Shown: positions 25,553-35,361, counted from the stretch's first letter. The stretch: DNA of 64,000 nt from Chthonobacter albigriseus (GCF_013839445.1 NZ_JACDIT010000004.1:124001-188000); one strand, 5' to 3'. A program made the numbers and translations. The notes: generated by a model from the letters alone, not told the origin.

Positions 25553-26496
25553 GCCAATCATCCCAAACTTTGATTTCGATGTGCGCGAAACGTTTCAGCC
25601 TTACTGAGGCCGAAATACGATCGATCGCCGCCACCGCTCCAAGACGATACTTTGTTTGGACTGTTCCAAAAAAGAGTGGTGGTACAAGATTGTTATGTCA
25701 CCCCGCAAGAGAGTTAAAACGGATACAGCGGTATTTCAATTCCGCCTTTCTCTGCTCATTACCTGTTCACTGCGCCGCAACAGCTTATCAGCCAGGTAGT
25801 TCGATTCGAATAAACGCCGAACTACATTCGGAATCAAGGGCGATAGTAAAACTAGATTTTTCCGATTTTTTTAGTAGCGTCAGCGCATCCGATTGGGTGA
25901 AATATGCCCGAACGCACTTTACTCATTGGAACGAAGACGACCTTCGCTTCAGCACTCGAATTCTATTCTGGGGAAAATCTTCCCAGACACCGACTTGCTT
26001 AGCAATCGGTGCGCCAACATCTCCAAAGATATCTAATGCGCTTCTCTACGACGTTGACGTGAGACTAAATGACTACGCTTGCGAAATGGGTTTTATATAC
26101 TCGCGATACGCAGACGATATAACTTTTTCGTCGAAATCACTTATAAATCTTGATAAAGTGAAGAATTATGTCAAAACGACACTTGATGAAGCCAAATATA
26201 CGCAGCTGCGTCTGAATGACGAGAAAACACGACTTCTGACAAAGAAGCATTGTAGGAGAGTCACCGGTCTTGTAATCACGCCAGAACACAAAGTCTCAAT
26301 TGGGCGGGAGAGAAAGCGACTGATTAGCTCGATGTGCCACCGTTTTTCGCATTCGGAGTTACCTAGCGAAGACCGATCTAAGTTGCGCGGACTGATTGCC
26401 TTCGCATTAGATGCTGAGCCATCTTTTGTTACGACTCTACGCAGGAAGTACGGCTCACAGGTTGTAAGTCGTGCGCTCTGTGAATCGCAAGGTTAG
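25549..26496 (+). CDS. Retron reverse transcriptase
   Basis: A 315-residue RT. The catalytic motifs are KLDFSDFF with Asp103, the IGAPTSPKISN template-grip segment (153-163) and the YADD box at 187-190. Both retron hallmarks are present: NAXXH as NAELH at 89-93 and VTG at 238-240. It copies msd RNA into msDNA, primed from the 2'-OH of the branching guanosine in msr. The start codon overlaps the effector stop (ATGA), giving translational coupling and a fixed toxin-RT order. Length is normal for retron RTs. The AT-rich composition marks it as acquired. Confidence 0.95.
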   Translation: MSQSSQTLISMCAKRFSLTEAEIRSIAATAPRRYFVWTVPKKSGGTRLLCHPARELKRIQRYFNSAFLCSLPVHCAATAYQPGSSIRINAELHSESRAIVKLDFSDFFSSVSASDWVKYARTHFTHWNEDDLRFSTRILFWGKSSQTPTCLAIGAPTSPKISNALLYDVDVRLNDYACEMGFIYSRYADDITFSSKSLINLDKVKNYVKTTLDEAKYTQLRLNDEKTRLLTKKHCRRVTGLVITPEHKVSIGRERKRLISSMCHRFSHSELPSEDRSKLRGLIAFALDAEPSFVTTLRRKYGSQVVSRALCESQG

Positions 26497-26535
26497 CTGT
26501 GGTAGTTCTAGGACATTCTAGTCGGAGAGATGTCC

Positions 26536-27744
26536 TCACCTGCTCAGCCTTACCATCCCCCCCGCTCCGCTCGCCGCGCCCGCCAGGGGCGTCCCACTCC
26601 CCGACGTATACGCGCGGATGGTGATCGGGGCGTTCAGGTTCATGCGGCCGACGAAGAGGCCGCTGTAGGCGGCGGAGACGTTGATGTTGGTGTTGCCGTT
26701 GAGCCAGAGGTTGGTGCGCGGTAGGTAGACCACGCCTTCCAGCTTGGTGTTGGCGTCGCCGTTGAAGTGCATCTCCTTGTAGGTGCCGGCGGCGATCGTG
26801 TTGGACTGGAACATCACCATGCCGGCGTAGGGCCCGCTCTTCATGCCGGTGAGGCTGAGGTTCGCCTGCCCGTTCATGCGCAGTTCGGAACTTGAGGTGG
26901 GGAGGAACATCAGCACCGACTCGCCGGAGATCCTGGAGCCGCTGTTGAGCAGCACCTGCTTGCGGAAGGTGTAGATCCCCGGCTTCAGCGTGATGGTGGA
27001 GTTGCTGTTGAGGGTGACGTTGCCGCAGTAGACGCCGGGATTGAGTTCCAGCGATTGCCCGCTGTTCAGGAGGATGCTCGATGTCTGGTCGCAGGCGGCG
27101 CTGGCGTCCGTCGGGTCGGGCAAGCTGGCGAACGGATCGTTCTCCACCGGCGCGCCGGTCTTCGGCGTCGGTGTGATCGTGGCGTTCTGCCCCTGCTGGA
27201 ACACCTTGCCGACGACGTTGACCTCCGACCCCTTCACGTAGCTGTTGGCGTTGAGGTAAATGGCCTTGGAGTGCGCCGAGTTCACCTGGACCGGACAATC
27301 CGCATCGATCCCGCCGCCGGAGTTGGCGTAGACGCTCTGGCCGTCCGGGCTGAGCACCACCACGCAGGGCCCCGGCGCCGAGCCCATCGCCTCGCTGGTG
27401 GCGGCAATCTCCATCGTCGGCACGCCGAGCAGCATCATGAGGCTCGTCGGCACCTCATCCGTGCCGGTGACGCGGACGGTGCCGCCCTCGATCGTCACCA
27501 CGGGCGTCAGGGCCGCGTCGTAGTTGGCCTGGAAAGCGGCAACGGCGGCAGGCGTGCGCGCGTCGCCCTTCTGCGCCGCCCCGGCCAGCGCCGCAATGTC
27601 CACCGCGTCCTGCAGGCGGTTTCGCGCGCCCAGCGCAACACCGTAGTCCACGGCCAGGCCGACTGTTCCGGTGACGGCCAAAAGAAGGATGCCGAACAGG
27701 GCTGCGGTGTTCCCGCGCTCGTCGATGCGAAACAGCCGTAACAT
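26536..27744 (-). CDS. TadG-like Flp pilus assembly protein
   Basis: A 402-residue protein with an N-terminal TadE/TadG-type segment: short basic lead, DERGNTAALFGILLLAVTGT as the single membrane helix, then ALGARNRLQDAVDIAALAGA. This is the putative Flp pilus-assembly domain. The rest is Gly/Asn/Ser-rich and likely extracytoplasmic with beta repeats. I prefer the ATG at 27744, which has GAGGAAG 4 nt upstream, over GTG at 27756. No other tad gene lies in the window, so it may be a stand-alone surface protein. Its end is 40 bp from the retron RT stop, so the island inserted between this gene and the catabolic block. Confidence 0.83.
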   Translation of the reverse strand: MLRLFRIDERGNTAALFGILLLAVTGTVGLAVDYGVALGARNRLQDAVDIAALAGAAQKGDARTPAAVAAFQANYDAALTPVVTIEGGTVRVTGTDEVPTSLMMLLGVPTMEIAATSEAMGSAPGPCVVVLSPDGQSVYANSGGGIDADCPVQVNSAHSKAIYLNANSYVKGSEVNVVGKVFQQGQNATITPTPKTGAPVENDPFASLPDPTDASAACDQTSSILLNSGQSLELNPGVYCGNVTLNSNSTITLKPGIYTFRKQVLLNSGSRISGESVLMFLPTSSSELRMNGQANLSLTGMKSGPYAGMVMFQSNTIAAGTYKEMHFNGDANTKLEGVVYLPRTNLWLNGNTNINVSAAYSGLFVGRMNLNAPITIRAYTSGSGTPLAGAASGAGGMVRLSR

Positions 27745-27861
27745 GGACTTCCTCACAGTGGCCGTTGGTTGCCCTGTGAAGAGTAGGTTATGTCAGTTTA
27801 GACCCTGTAAAATTTTGCGGTTAAACCGCCGGTTTTGACACTTTATCGGGCGCGCCGACCG

Positions 27862-29253
27862 TCAACCCACCCGGTACCGCCCCAGAAACTCCGTCTGGAA
27901 CTTCTCCGGGATCCGCACGGTGAGATGCAGCCCATCCTCCGGGTCGTCGTCGCGGTCCAGCACCTCGCCGTGGCTGTAGAGCCAAGCGAGGCCTTCGCCG
28001 TCGGTCTTGTCGACCACCACCGCGAAGGTGGGGCGGTCGCCAACGAGGCGGGCTTCGATGGCTGCGACGAGGGCGTCGATGCCCTCCCCCGTGACGGCGG
28101 AGATGGCGAAGCGCGCCTGCCCGCCGGGATCGGCCGTGGCGGCCTGATCCAGGAGGTTCTGCCGGCGGACCTCGTCCACGGCGTCGATCTTGTTCCAGAC
28201 CTCGATGACGCGCGTGGGGTCCTTCGGGTCCACCTCCAGGCGGCGCAGCACCTCCTCCACGTCCTCGGCCTGCGCCTCGGTATCGGGATGCGAGATGTCG
28301 CGCACGTGGAGGATGATGGCCGCCTCGATCACCTCTTCCAGCGTGGCGCGGAAGGCCGCGACGAGGTGCGTCGGCAGGTTGGAGATGAAGCCGACCGTGT
28401 CGGACAGGATCGCCTCGGTGCCGTGCGGCAGCTGGATGCGCCGCAGGGTCGGGTCCAGCGTGGCGAACAAGAGGTCCTTGGCGAAGACCTCGGACTCCGT
28501 CAGCCGGTTGAACAGCGTCGACTTGCCGGCGTTGGTGTAGCCGACCAGCGCGATCACCGGATGCGGCGCCTTCTGGCGCTGGCGGCGGTGCAGGTCGCGG
28601 GTGCGTCGCACCTGGTCCAGCTCCTCCTCCAGCTTGGCGATCTTGTCCTGCAACTGCCGCCGGTCCGCCTCGATCTGCGTCTCGCCCGGGCCGCCCATGA
28701 AGCCGAAGCCGCCGCGCTGGCGCTCCAGATGGGTCCATGAGCGCACGAGGCGCGACTTCTGATAGTTGAGATGCGCCAGATCCACCTGAAGCCGGCCTTC
28801 GCGCGTGCGGGCCCGCTCGCCGAAGATTTCCAGGATCAGCCCGGTGCGGTCGATCACCTTGGCGCCAAGCGCCTTTTCAAGGTTGCGCTGCTGGATGGGG
28901 GTGAGCGCGTGATCGACGATGACGAGCTCGGCCTCGTGGGTCGCCACGGCGAGCTTGATCTCCTCCACCTTGCCGGTGCCGATCAGCGTCGCCGGCCGCA
29001 CGGTGGTGATCCGCACCGGCATCGCGGCCTTGACGTCCAGGTCGATGGCGAGCGCCAGCCCGATCGCTTCGGCGACCCGGGCGTCCATGCCGCGGCTGGC
29101 CGTGCGGCCCCGCTCCAGGTCCGCCTGGCGCTGGGCGCGGTTGTCGATCTCCGGAACGACGACGACCGCCCGGGTCCTCTCGCTCAGCCGTGACGTGGTG
29201 CGCGGTCGCGGACCGGTGAGCCCGCTGCCGTCCTTGGGATCCCGATGATCCAA
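27862..29253 (-). CDS. hflX: GTPase HflX
   Basis: A 463-residue ribosome-associated GTPase. The HflX N-terminal domain carries GTGKVEEIK and the glycine-rich GGFGFMGGPGETQIEADRR; the G domain has G1 GYTNAGKST, G3 DTVGF and G4 NKID. HflX splits stalled or heat-damaged ribosomes. Its position just downstream of hfq is conserved in many proteobacteria. A weak palindrome (GCGGTTAAACCGC) follows the stop. Confidence 0.96.
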   Translation of the reverse strand: MDHRDPKDGSGLTGPRPRTTSRLSERTRAVVVVPEIDNRAQRQADLERGRTASRGMDARVAEAIGLALAIDLDVKAAMPVRITTVRPATLIGTGKVEEIKLAVATHEAELVIVDHALTPIQQRNLEKALGAKVIDRTGLILEIFGERARTREGRLQVDLAHLNYQKSRLVRSWTHLERQRGGFGFMGGPGETQIEADRRQLQDKIAKLEEELDQVRRTRDLHRRQRQKAPHPVIALVGYTNAGKSTLFNRLTESEVFAKDLLFATLDPTLRRIQLPHGTEAILSDTVGFISNLPTHLVAAFRATLEEVIEAAIILHVRDISHPDTEAQAEDVEEVLRRLEVDPKDPTRVIEVWNKIDAVDEVRRQNLLDQAATADPGGQARFAISAVTGEGIDALVAAIEARLVGDRPTFAVVVDKTDGEGLAWLYSHGEVLDRDDDPEDGLHLTVRIPEKFQTEFLGRYRVG

Positions 29254-29373
29254 ACAACCTCCCTTGGGTTCCGGCTTGTTCTTGTCGTAACCGGCAACCT
29301 GTCGATTTGATCCCTCATGCGCTCCGGTGTGCGGCAGGGCCTGTCACGCCCGCCGCACGGGCCGAATCGTCCA

Positions 29374-29619
29374 TCAGCCGCTTGCTTCCTCGCCCTGTTC
29401 GAAGAGCTGGACCGGCTGCGCCGGCATGATGGTCGAGATCGCATGCTTGTAGACGAGCTGGGAATGCCCGTCCCGCCGCAACAACACACAGAAGTTGTCG
29501 AACCAGGTCACCACGCCCTGAAGTTTGACGCCGTTCACCAGGAAAATCGTGAGTGACGTCTTGTTCTTGCGAACATGATTGAGGAATGTGTCCTGCAGGT
29601 TCTGAGCTCGGTCCGCCAT
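29374..29619 (-). CDS. hfq: RNA chaperone Hfq
   Basis: An 81-residue Sm-like RNA chaperone. Sm1 ([18 protein letters not shown]) and Sm2 with the YKHAIST motif are conserved, including the Q8 region [13 protein letters not shown]. Hfq forms a hexamer that pairs small RNAs with mRNAs. The frame is open further upstream, but the ATG at 29619 gives the normal alphaproteobacterial length and start [10 protein letters not shown]. It lies between the D-amino-acid aminotransferase and hflX genes, a common rhizobial order. Confidence 0.97.
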   Translation of the reverse strand: MADRAQNLQDTFLNHVRKNKTSLTIFLVNGVKLQGVVTWFDNFCVLLRRDGHSQLVYKHAISTIMPAQPVQLFEQGEEASG

Positions 29620-29801
29620 TGTCCGTTTGCCTTTATGGATTGGCGTTGTCGTTTGATTATGCGTATGCGTCGCCATGCTGCGCTGCGATAGGCCGCGCAG
29701 CGGAAGCATCACACCTTGAAATGATGCGATTGTCACCCCCCGACGCGCCTATCTGCTGAAATCTCGTCTGATTTGCGCCGCGCCGCAAGATGGTCGTGGC
29801 G

Positions 29802-30665
29802 TCACTGCAACGCGGTGCGATGCACATAGGCGTGATAGGCCGTCCTGAGACGGGTGGCGATCGAGCCCGGCGCGCCGTTCGCAATTATCGCATCATCGAT
29901 CCTGACGACCGGCATGACGGTATTGCCGGCGGAGGTGAGGAACACCTCCCGCGCCGATTTCGCCTCCTCCACCGTGAACGGGCGCTCCTCCACCGAGCAC
30001 CCCTCCCTGGCCGCCACGCGGCGCAGCACAGCGCCGGTGATGCCCGGAAGGATCTCCGGCCCCGGCGGCCGCGTCACCAGCGTGCCGTCCTGCGTGATGA
30101 TCCAGACGGACGTGGACGAGCCCTCCGAGACGGTGCCGTCCGGCCGCACCAGGATCGCCTCGTAGGCGCCCGCCGTCCGCGCGGCCTGCTTGGCGAGCAC
30201 GTTGGGCAGCAGGCCCGTGGTCTTGATGTCGACCCGCGCCCAGCGCTCGTCCGGATGGGTGACGCAGGCGACGCCCGCCGCTGCGTTCGCCTCATATTTT
30301 GCGAGATTGCCGGGATATCCCGTCACGATCAGCGTGGATGCGGCGCCCTTCGGAAAGCCGTGGTCCCGCCGCGCCACCCCGCGCGAGATCTGCCAGTAGA
30401 GATGGCCGTAGTGGACCTTGTTGCGCAGCGCCACCTGCTTCAGCACCGCCACCAGCGAGCCCCGCGGCATCGGCATCGCCATGCCGAGAGCGCCGAGCGA
30501 ATGCTCCAGCCGGTCGAGATGCAGCGGCAGGTCGATCAGCGCCCCATCCCGAACCTCGCAGACCTCATAGACCGCATCGCCGAACTGCAGCCCCCGGTCG
30601 TCGATGCTCACCCCCGCCTCCCGGTGGGGCACATAGCGACCGTTGACATAGGCGATGCGGGCCAT
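29802..30665 (-). CDS. dat: D-amino-acid aminotransferase (class IV aminotransferase)
   Basis: A 287-residue fold-type IV PLP enzyme starting MARIAYVNGRYVPHREAGVS. The PLP lysine is expected in RVDIKTTGLLPN, and SEGSSTSVWII is the class IV cofactor-binding motif. The sequence is closest in style to D-alanine/D-amino-acid aminotransferases, which provide D-glutamate or D-alanine; branched-chain or aminodeoxychorismate activity cannot be ruled out. It is encoded upstream of hfq and 15 bp after the lolD stop in the same direction. Confidence 0.87.
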   Translation of the reverse strand: MARIAYVNGRYVPHREAGVSIDDRGLQFGDAVYEVCEVRDGALIDLPLHLDRLEHSLGALGMAMPMPRGSLVAVLKQVALRNKVHYGHLYWQISRGVARRDHGFPKGAASTLIVTGYPGNLAKYEANAAAGVACVTHPDERWARVDIKTTGLLPNVLAKQAARTAGAYEAILVRPDGTVSEGSSTSVWIITQDGTLVTRPPGPEILPGITGAVLRRVAAREGCSVEERPFTVEEAKSAREVFLTSAGNTVMPVVRIDDAIIANGAPGSIATRLRTAYHAYVHRTALQ

Positions 30666-30680
30666 CGGGGACTCCGTCGT

Positions 30681-31400
30681 TCAGGCTAGTTCGACGACCA
30701 GACCTTCTTCCAGCGTGATGCGCCGGTCCATGCGGGCGGCGAGGTCGTGGTTGTGGGTGGCGATCACGGCCGAAAGGCCGGTGGCGCGGACCAGCGCGGC
30801 GAGCGCGTCGAACACGTAGTTCGCCGTGTGCGGATCGAGGTTGCCGGTGGGCTCGTCGGCGAGAAGCACCCGCGGCGCGTTGGCCACGGCGCGGGCGATG
30901 GCGACGCGCTGGCGTTCGCCGCCCGAGAGCTCAGACGGCAAGTGCTCGGCCCGCGGCTCCAGCTTCATGTAGGAGAGCAGCTGCATGCCGCGCTCGATCG
31001 CGTCCTTGCGGTTGAGGCCGGCGATCATCTGGGGCACCACGAGGTTCTCGATGGCGGTGAACTCGGGCAGCAGGTGGTGGAACTGATAGACGAAGCCGAT
31101 GTCGGTGCGCCGGATGGCGGTGCGGGCGCGGTCGTCTAGACCGCCGCAGGCCCGGCCGCCGAGGATGACATCGCCGCTGTCGGGCTTCTCCAGGAGGCCG
31201 GCGATGTGGAGCAGCGTCGACTTGCCGGCGCCGGACGGGGCGACGAGGGCGACAACTTCGCCCTGGTAGAGGTCGAACTCCGCGCCAGTGAGGATCGGCA
31301 GCTCGCCCTCGCCCTCCTTGTAGGACTTCATCACCTTGGAGAGCCTGAGGACCGGATCCTCGATGCCGGTGATGACCATGCCTTCGCGCGCCTCCGCCAT
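30681..31400 (-). CDS. lolD: Lipoprotein-releasing ABC transporter ATPase LolD
   Basis: A 239-residue ABC ATPase. Walker A is APSGAGKST, the signature is [14 protein letters not shown], and Walker B is [12 protein letters not shown], the last typical of the LolD/MacB group. With the LolC/E permease it extracts lipoproteins from the inner membrane for transfer to LolA. The ATG shares one base with the permease stop (TGATG), so the two are translationally coupled. Unusually, Walker A begins with Ala where most family members have Gly. Confidence 0.94.
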   Translation of the reverse strand: MAEAREGMVITGIEDPVLRLSKVMKSYKEGEGELPILTGAEFDLYQGEVVALVAPSGAGKSTLLHIAGLLEKPDSGDVILGGRACGGLDDRARTAIRRTDIGFVYQFHHLLPEFTAIENLVVPQMIAGLNRKDAIERGMQLLSYMKLEPRAEHLPSELSGGERQRVAIARAVANAPRVLLADEPTGNLDPHTANYVFDALAALVRATGLSAVIATHNHDLAARMDRRITLEEGLVVELA

Positions 31401-32668
31401 CACTCGTACCTCAGCGCTTCGACCGGATCGAGCCGCGCGGCGCGCCAGGCCGGGTAGATCGTGGCGAGAAAGGAAAGCAGCAGCGCCATCAGGACGACCG
31501 TCACGGTCTCGCCCACCTCGATGTCCGCCGGCAGGCGGCTGAGATAGTAGAGCTCCGGCGAGAACAGCTCGGTGGTGGTGAGCCACGACACGAACTGGCG
31601 GATCTCCTCCACATTGAGGCACACGACCAGCCCGAGCAGAAAGCCGGCGATGGTGCCCGCGACGCCGATCGAGGCGCCGGTGATCAGGAACACGCGCAGG
31701 ATGGAACCGCGCGACGCCCCCATGGTGCGCAGGATCGCGATGTCGCGCCCCTTGTCCTTCACCAGCATGGTCATTCCGGAGATGATGTTGAGCGCGGCAA
31801 CGAGCACGATCAGCGTCAGGATCATGAACATCACGTTCCGTTCCACCTCCAGGGCGGAGAAGAAGGTGACGTTGCGCTGCCGCCAGTCGGTGACCAGCAC
31901 CGGCCGCTCCGCGCCGATGGTGACGAGATCGCGCGCCTGCCCCACGCTGTCGGGATCGTCCAGGTAGACGTCGATGGCCGATACGATTCCCTCCATCGTG
32001 AAGAACAGCTGCGCGTCCTTCACCGGCATGAACACGAAGGTCGAGTCGTATTCCGACATGCCGATCTCGAAGATCGCCTTCACCGGATAGGCCTTCACCC
32101 GCGGCGTGGTGCCGAGCGCGGTCGCCTGCCCCTTCGGGCTGATCAGCGTGACCTTGTCGCCGACCGTCACGCCGAGGCTGTCGGCGAGCCGCGTGCCGAT
32201 CGCGATGCCGTTGCCCGCGTCGAATTCGTCGAGCGAGCCCTGGCGGATGTTGTCGGAGATCAGCTTGATCTTGTTGAGGTCCTCCGCCCGTACGCCGCGC
32301 ACCAACGTGCCGAAGGCGCCGGACGGTCCGGAGGAAAGAACCTGTCCTTCCACGAAGGGCAGCGCGAGCTTGACGCCCGCCACGTTGGAGAGCCGCGCCG
32401 AGACGGCTTCGTAGTCGGTCAGCGGCTGGTCCATCGCCTGCACGACGATGTGGCCGTTGATGCCCAGGATCTTCTCCAGGAGCTGGCCGCGGAAGCCGTT
32501 CATCACCGCCATCACGATGATCAGCGTCGCCACGCCCAGCATGATGCCGACGAAGGAAAACCCGGCAATCACCGAGATGAAGGCCTCCTTGCGCCGCGAG
32601 CGCAGATAGCGCCCTGCGAGCATCCACTCGAAGGGAGCGAACGGTCGCCCCGCCTTCGCCTGGCTCAT
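31400..32668 (-). CDS. Lipoprotein-releasing ABC transporter permease (LolC/LolE family)
   Basis: A 422-residue permease with one N-terminal membrane helix after [20 protein letters not shown], a long periplasmic domain and three C-terminal helices carrying the FtsX core. Alphaproteobacteria usually have one such gene, serving both LolC and LolE roles as a homodimer; that is family knowledge. The ATG at 32668 is preferred over the TTG one codon earlier because GGAGGT lies 4 nt upstream. It is 71 bp downstream of proS in the same direction. Confidence 0.93.
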   Translation of the reverse strand: MSQAKAGRPFAPFEWMLAGRYLRSRRKEAFISVIAGFSFVGIMLGVATLIIVMAVMNGFRGQLLEKILGINGHIVVQAMDQPLTDYEAVSARLSNVAGVKLALPFVEGQVLSSGPSGAFGTLVRGVRAEDLNKIKLISDNIRQGSLDEFDAGNGIAIGTRLADSLGVTVGDKVTLISPKGQATALGTTPRVKAYPVKAIFEIGMSEYDSTFVFMPVKDAQLFFTMEGIVSAIDVYLDDPDSVGQARDLVTIGAERPVLVTDWRQRNVTFFSALEVERNVMFMILTLIVLVAALNIISGMTMLVKDKGRDIAILRTMGASRGSILRVFLITGASIGVAGTIAGFLLGLVVCLNVEEIRQFVSWLTTTELFSPELYYLSRLPADIEVGETVTVVLMALLLSFLATIYPAWRAARLDPVEALRYE

Positions 32669-32704
32669 CAAGACCTCCGGTTCATCCTGCCGATAAAGAT
32701 TCGC

Positions 32705-32720
32705 GGGCGGCGCGCCGCCC
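32705..32720. repeat. 16-bp perfect palindrome between proS and the Lol permease gene
   Basis: GGGCGG-CGCG-CCGCCC is a perfect palindrome in the 71-bp gap. As RNA it makes a 6-bp stem with a CGCG loop, but no T run follows in either direction, so it is more likely a pause or mRNA-processing hairpin than a terminator. Confidence 0.4.
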
Positions 32721-32739
32721 AGGAGAGACGCGGATCAGA

Positions 32740-34071
32740 TCAGCGCGATCCGGCCTTTTCTGTGACGCGCGCCAGCGCCGACTCCAGCGACAGCGTCTGC
32801 TTCTCGCCGCTGGCCCGGCGTTTCAGCTCGACCGTGCCCTCTGCGAGCCCCTTGGGACCGACCACCAGTTGCCAGGGGATGCCGATCAGGTCCGCCGCCG
32901 CGAACTTGGCGCCGGGGCGGTCGTTTGTGTCGTCGTAGAGCGGATCGAGACCCGCCGACGAGAGCGTCCGGTAGGCGCTCTCGCAGGCGGCATCCACGGC
33001 GGCGTCGCCGGCCTTCAGGTTGAGGATTGCCGCGCCGAACGGGGCGACCGAATCCGGCCAGATGATGCCGGCCTCGTCATGGCTCGCCTCGATGATCGCG
33101 CCAAGCAGCCGCGACACGCCGACGCCGTAGGAGCCCATGTGCACCGGACGCTCCACACCGTCCGGCCCGGCGACCTTGGCGCCCATCGGCTCGGAATACT
33201 TGGTGCCGAAGTAGAAGATGTGGCCCACCTCGATGCCGCGTGCCGAGACCTGGCGGTCGGCGGGCAGCGCTCCGAAAGCGGCCTCGTCGTGCATCTCCTC
33301 GGTGGCTGCGTACTTGCCGGTGAAGCTCTCCACGATGGGGGTCAGGTCCGCGTCGAAGTCGATGTCTTCGCCGGGCACAGGCGTGTCGAGCAGGGCCTTG
33401 TCGCAGAAGACCGCGCTCTCGCCGGTGGAGGCCAGAATGATGAACTCGTGGGAAAGATCGCCACCGATCGGGCCGGTGTCGGCGCGCATCGGAATCGCCT
33501 TGAGGCCGAGCCGCTCGAAAGTCCGCAGGTAGGCCACGAACATCTTGTTGTAGGCGGCGCGAGCCCGCTCCTGGTCGGTGTCGAAGGAGTAGGCGTCCTT
33601 CATCAGGAACTCGCGGCCGCGCATCACGCCGAACCGCGGCCGGACCTCGTCCCGGAACTTCCACTGGATGTGGTAGAGGTTGAGCGGCAGGTCCTTGTAG
33701 GAGCGCACCGCCGACCGAAAGATGTCGGTGATCATCTCCTCGTTGGTGGGCCCGAACAGCATCTCGCGCTCGTGCCGGTCGGTGATGCGCAGCATCTCCT
33801 TGCCATAGGCTTCGTAGCGACCGCTCTCCCGCCACAGGTCGGCCGACTGGATGGTCGGCATCAGGAGTTCGACGGCACCCGACCGATTCTGCTCTTCGCG
33901 CACGATCTGCTCGACGCGCTTGAGGACCTTGTAGCCGAGCGGCAGCCACGAATAGATGCCTGCCGATTGTTGTCGCACCATTCCGGCGCGCAGCATGAGG
34001 CGGTGCGAAACGATCTCCGCTTCCTTCGGCGTCTCCTTCATGATGGGCAGGAAGTAGCGGCTGAGACGCAT
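32740..34071 (-). CDS. proS: Proline--tRNA ligase (short alphaproteobacterial type)
   Basis: A 443-residue class II aminoacyl-tRNA synthetase. It begins [19 protein letters not shown], and has motif 1 near the [18 protein letters not shown] segment, motif 2 in [18 protein letters not shown] and motif 3 [13 protein letters not shown]. The insertion (INS) editing domain found in the roughly 570-residue ProS of gamma-proteobacteria is absent, as usual in alphaproteobacteria. It charges tRNA-Pro with proline. It heads a possible proS-lol operon. Confidence 0.96.
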   Translation of the reverse strand: MRLSRYFLPIMKETPKEAEIVSHRLMLRAGMVRQQSAGIYSWLPLGYKVLKRVEQIVREEQNRSGAVELLMPTIQSADLWRESGRYEAYGKEMLRITDRHEREMLFGPTNEEMITDIFRSAVRSYKDLPLNLYHIQWKFRDEVRPRFGVMRGREFLMKDAYSFDTDQERARAAYNKMFVAYLRTFERLGLKAIPMRADTGPIGGDLSHEFIILASTGESAVFCDKALLDTPVPGEDIDFDADLTPIVESFTGKYAATEEMHDEAAFGALPADRQVSARGIEVGHIFYFGTKYSEPMGAKVAGPDGVERPVHMGSYGVGVSRLLGAIIEASHDEAGIIWPDSVAPFGAAILNLKAGDAAVDAACESAYRTLSSAGLDPLYDDTNDRPGAKFAAADLIGIPWQLVVGPKGLAEGTVELKRRASGEKQTLSLESALARVTEKAGSR

Positions 34072-34237
34072 GGAATCCTCGGGATCGTTCTTGGAAATCG
34101 GCGACAGTCAAAGCGCATCGCGGGCGAAAACTCAAGTGCGGCACCACCACCGCAAGCCGGCCAAGTCCCGGTGCCTTCCAGGTTTTCCAAAACTGATGAT
34201 AGGGCGCAAAAATTTTTAATCTGAGCGCCGTCGGTGG

Positions 34238-34512
34238 ATGACAACTGCAAGAACGGGGTGTATGGTGCCTGCCATAACAACAGGGAAGCGTCGTTGCCGG
34301 AATGTAATGCCTCAGTAAATGGGGACTTTGTGGCAGCAAACAGATAAGTTTCCCGAAATATCGCGGTCTGAGTCTTGGGAGGAAAACCCCACTGGCGCGG
34401 AAATCGCAGCCGCTTTCTTGTTCGTCCGGGAGGTCTAATCGGACAAGATCGATAGGGGATGACACGCGGAACTATCGTGACAGCGGGGCTTCGGCCCCGC
34501 TTTTCTTTTTTT
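34238..34512 (+). ncRNA. Possible small RNA with three 3' hairpins
   Basis: In the 810-bp gap between proS and smpB, both on the minus strand, the plus strand shows ATGACA (34238-34243) and TATGGT (34261-34266) with 17-bp spacing as a weak promoter. Near the end come three successive hairpins: GTCCG/CGGAC (34424-34444, loop containing GGAGG), CGATAG/CTATCG (34450-34477) and a strong terminator. With no gene on that strand to terminate, an independent small RNA is the simplest reading. The 5' end is uncertain and I match it to no known family. Confidence 0.4.
34482..34512 (+). terminator. Strong rho-independent terminator in the proS-smpB gap
   Basis: AGCGGGGC-TTCG-GCCCCGCT is a perfect 8-bp stem with a UUCG tetraloop followed by a 12-nt T-rich run. 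It terminates transcription on the plus strand, where no protein gene precedes it for 34 kb-scale context except the hypothetical small RNA described here. Confidence 0.85.
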
Positions 34513-34881
34513 ATAAATCGATTGAACGTGATTCATCGATTTCAACTATCGTTCCATCGGGTGCGCCGCAGCAGAATTGCCGGCCGGCCCTGGTTCGAAA
34601 CGGATCTCCCGACCTCGCCGTTTCTTGCGACCAACAGGTTCGCCACTCGCGGCAAACGGCGCGCCGCATAGGCTGCCTTATACCCGGAATTCAGGAACAC
34701 CGACTCTGCGCCCGCCCCGCCGACCTCCCAGCCGCCGCTGGCGAGCGCGAAGTGATCGTAGCCTTCTGCGGCTGCCAGGCAGGTCGTCGAGGATCGATGG
34801 GGAGCTTGGACAGCGGGGCCCCCATGCAGCCTGGTCGAACCGGCTGAGGATGGACGGGCACAGGGAACCGAACAGGCCTGC
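34513..34881. other. Non-coding gap downstream of smpB
   Basis: About 370 bp after the smpB stop with no convincing gene, RNA or repeat. A GGTTCGAAA string near 34594 resembles a tRNA T-loop but no tRNA cloverleaf surrounds it. The adjoining stretch 34072-34237, upstream of proS, should hold the proS promoter but no clear boxes were identified. Confidence 0.4.
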
Positions 34882-35361
34882 TCAGTCGCGCTGTTTCATG
34901 AGCCGGGCCTTGTCGCGGTTCCACTCGCGTTCCTTGGTGGCCTGGCGCTTGTCGTGGGCTTTCTTGCCCTGCGCGACGGCGATCTCGCATTTGGCCCGGC
35001 CCTGCTCGTTGAAGTAGAGCCGGAGCGGCACGATGGTCATGCCCTCGCGGGTGACGGCCGCGATGAGACGGCTGATCTGCCGGCGATGCAGCAGCAGCTT
35101 CCGCGGCCGCCGGGTCTCGTGGTTGAACTGGTTGGCCTGCAGGTACTCGGGGATATAGGCGTTGTAGAGGAAGATCTCGTCTCCCCTCGCACCGGCATAG
35201 GCGTCCGACAGGTTGGTCCGCCCCTGCCGGAGCGACTTGACCTCGGTCCCCGTCAGTTGGATACCCGCCTCGATCTTGTCGCCGATGGCGAAGTTGTACC
35301 GAGCCTGCCGGTTGTCGGCGACGATCTTCTTCGGCGGCTCGGTGACCTTCTTGGCGTTCAT
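34882..35361 (-). CDS. smpB: SsrA-binding protein SmpB
   Basis: A 159-residue SmpB. The conserved core [31 protein letters not shown] and the C-terminal [18 protein letters not shown] are present. It binds tmRNA and brings it to stalled ribosomes. The frame is open upstream, but the ATG at 35361 ([14 protein letters not shown]) gives the usual length. It follows dapA by 19 bp on the same strand, a common order in Rhizobiales. No tmRNA gene was found in this window. Confidence 0.96.
   Translation of the reverse strand: MNAKKVTEPPKKIVADNRQARYNFAIGDKIEAGIQLTGTEVKSLRQGRTNLSDAYAGARGDEIFLYNAYIPEYLQANQFNHETRRPRKLLLHRRQISRLIAAVTREGMTIVPLRLYFNEQGRAKCEIAVAQGKKAHDKRQATKEREWNRDKARLMKQRD

Noticed and set aside
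34262-34330. AACAGGGAAGC string that recalls part of a cobalamin riboswitch
   Set aside because: The rest of the conserved core is missing and no downstream vitamin B12-related gene exists.
34590-34615. GGTTCGAAA resembling a tRNA T-loop
   Set aside because: No acceptor stem, D-arm or anticodon arm can be built around it.
34459-34671. A 70-codon open frame on the plus strand starting after GATAGGGG
   Set aside because: It reads straight through the strong terminator at 34482-34512 and has no conserved features.
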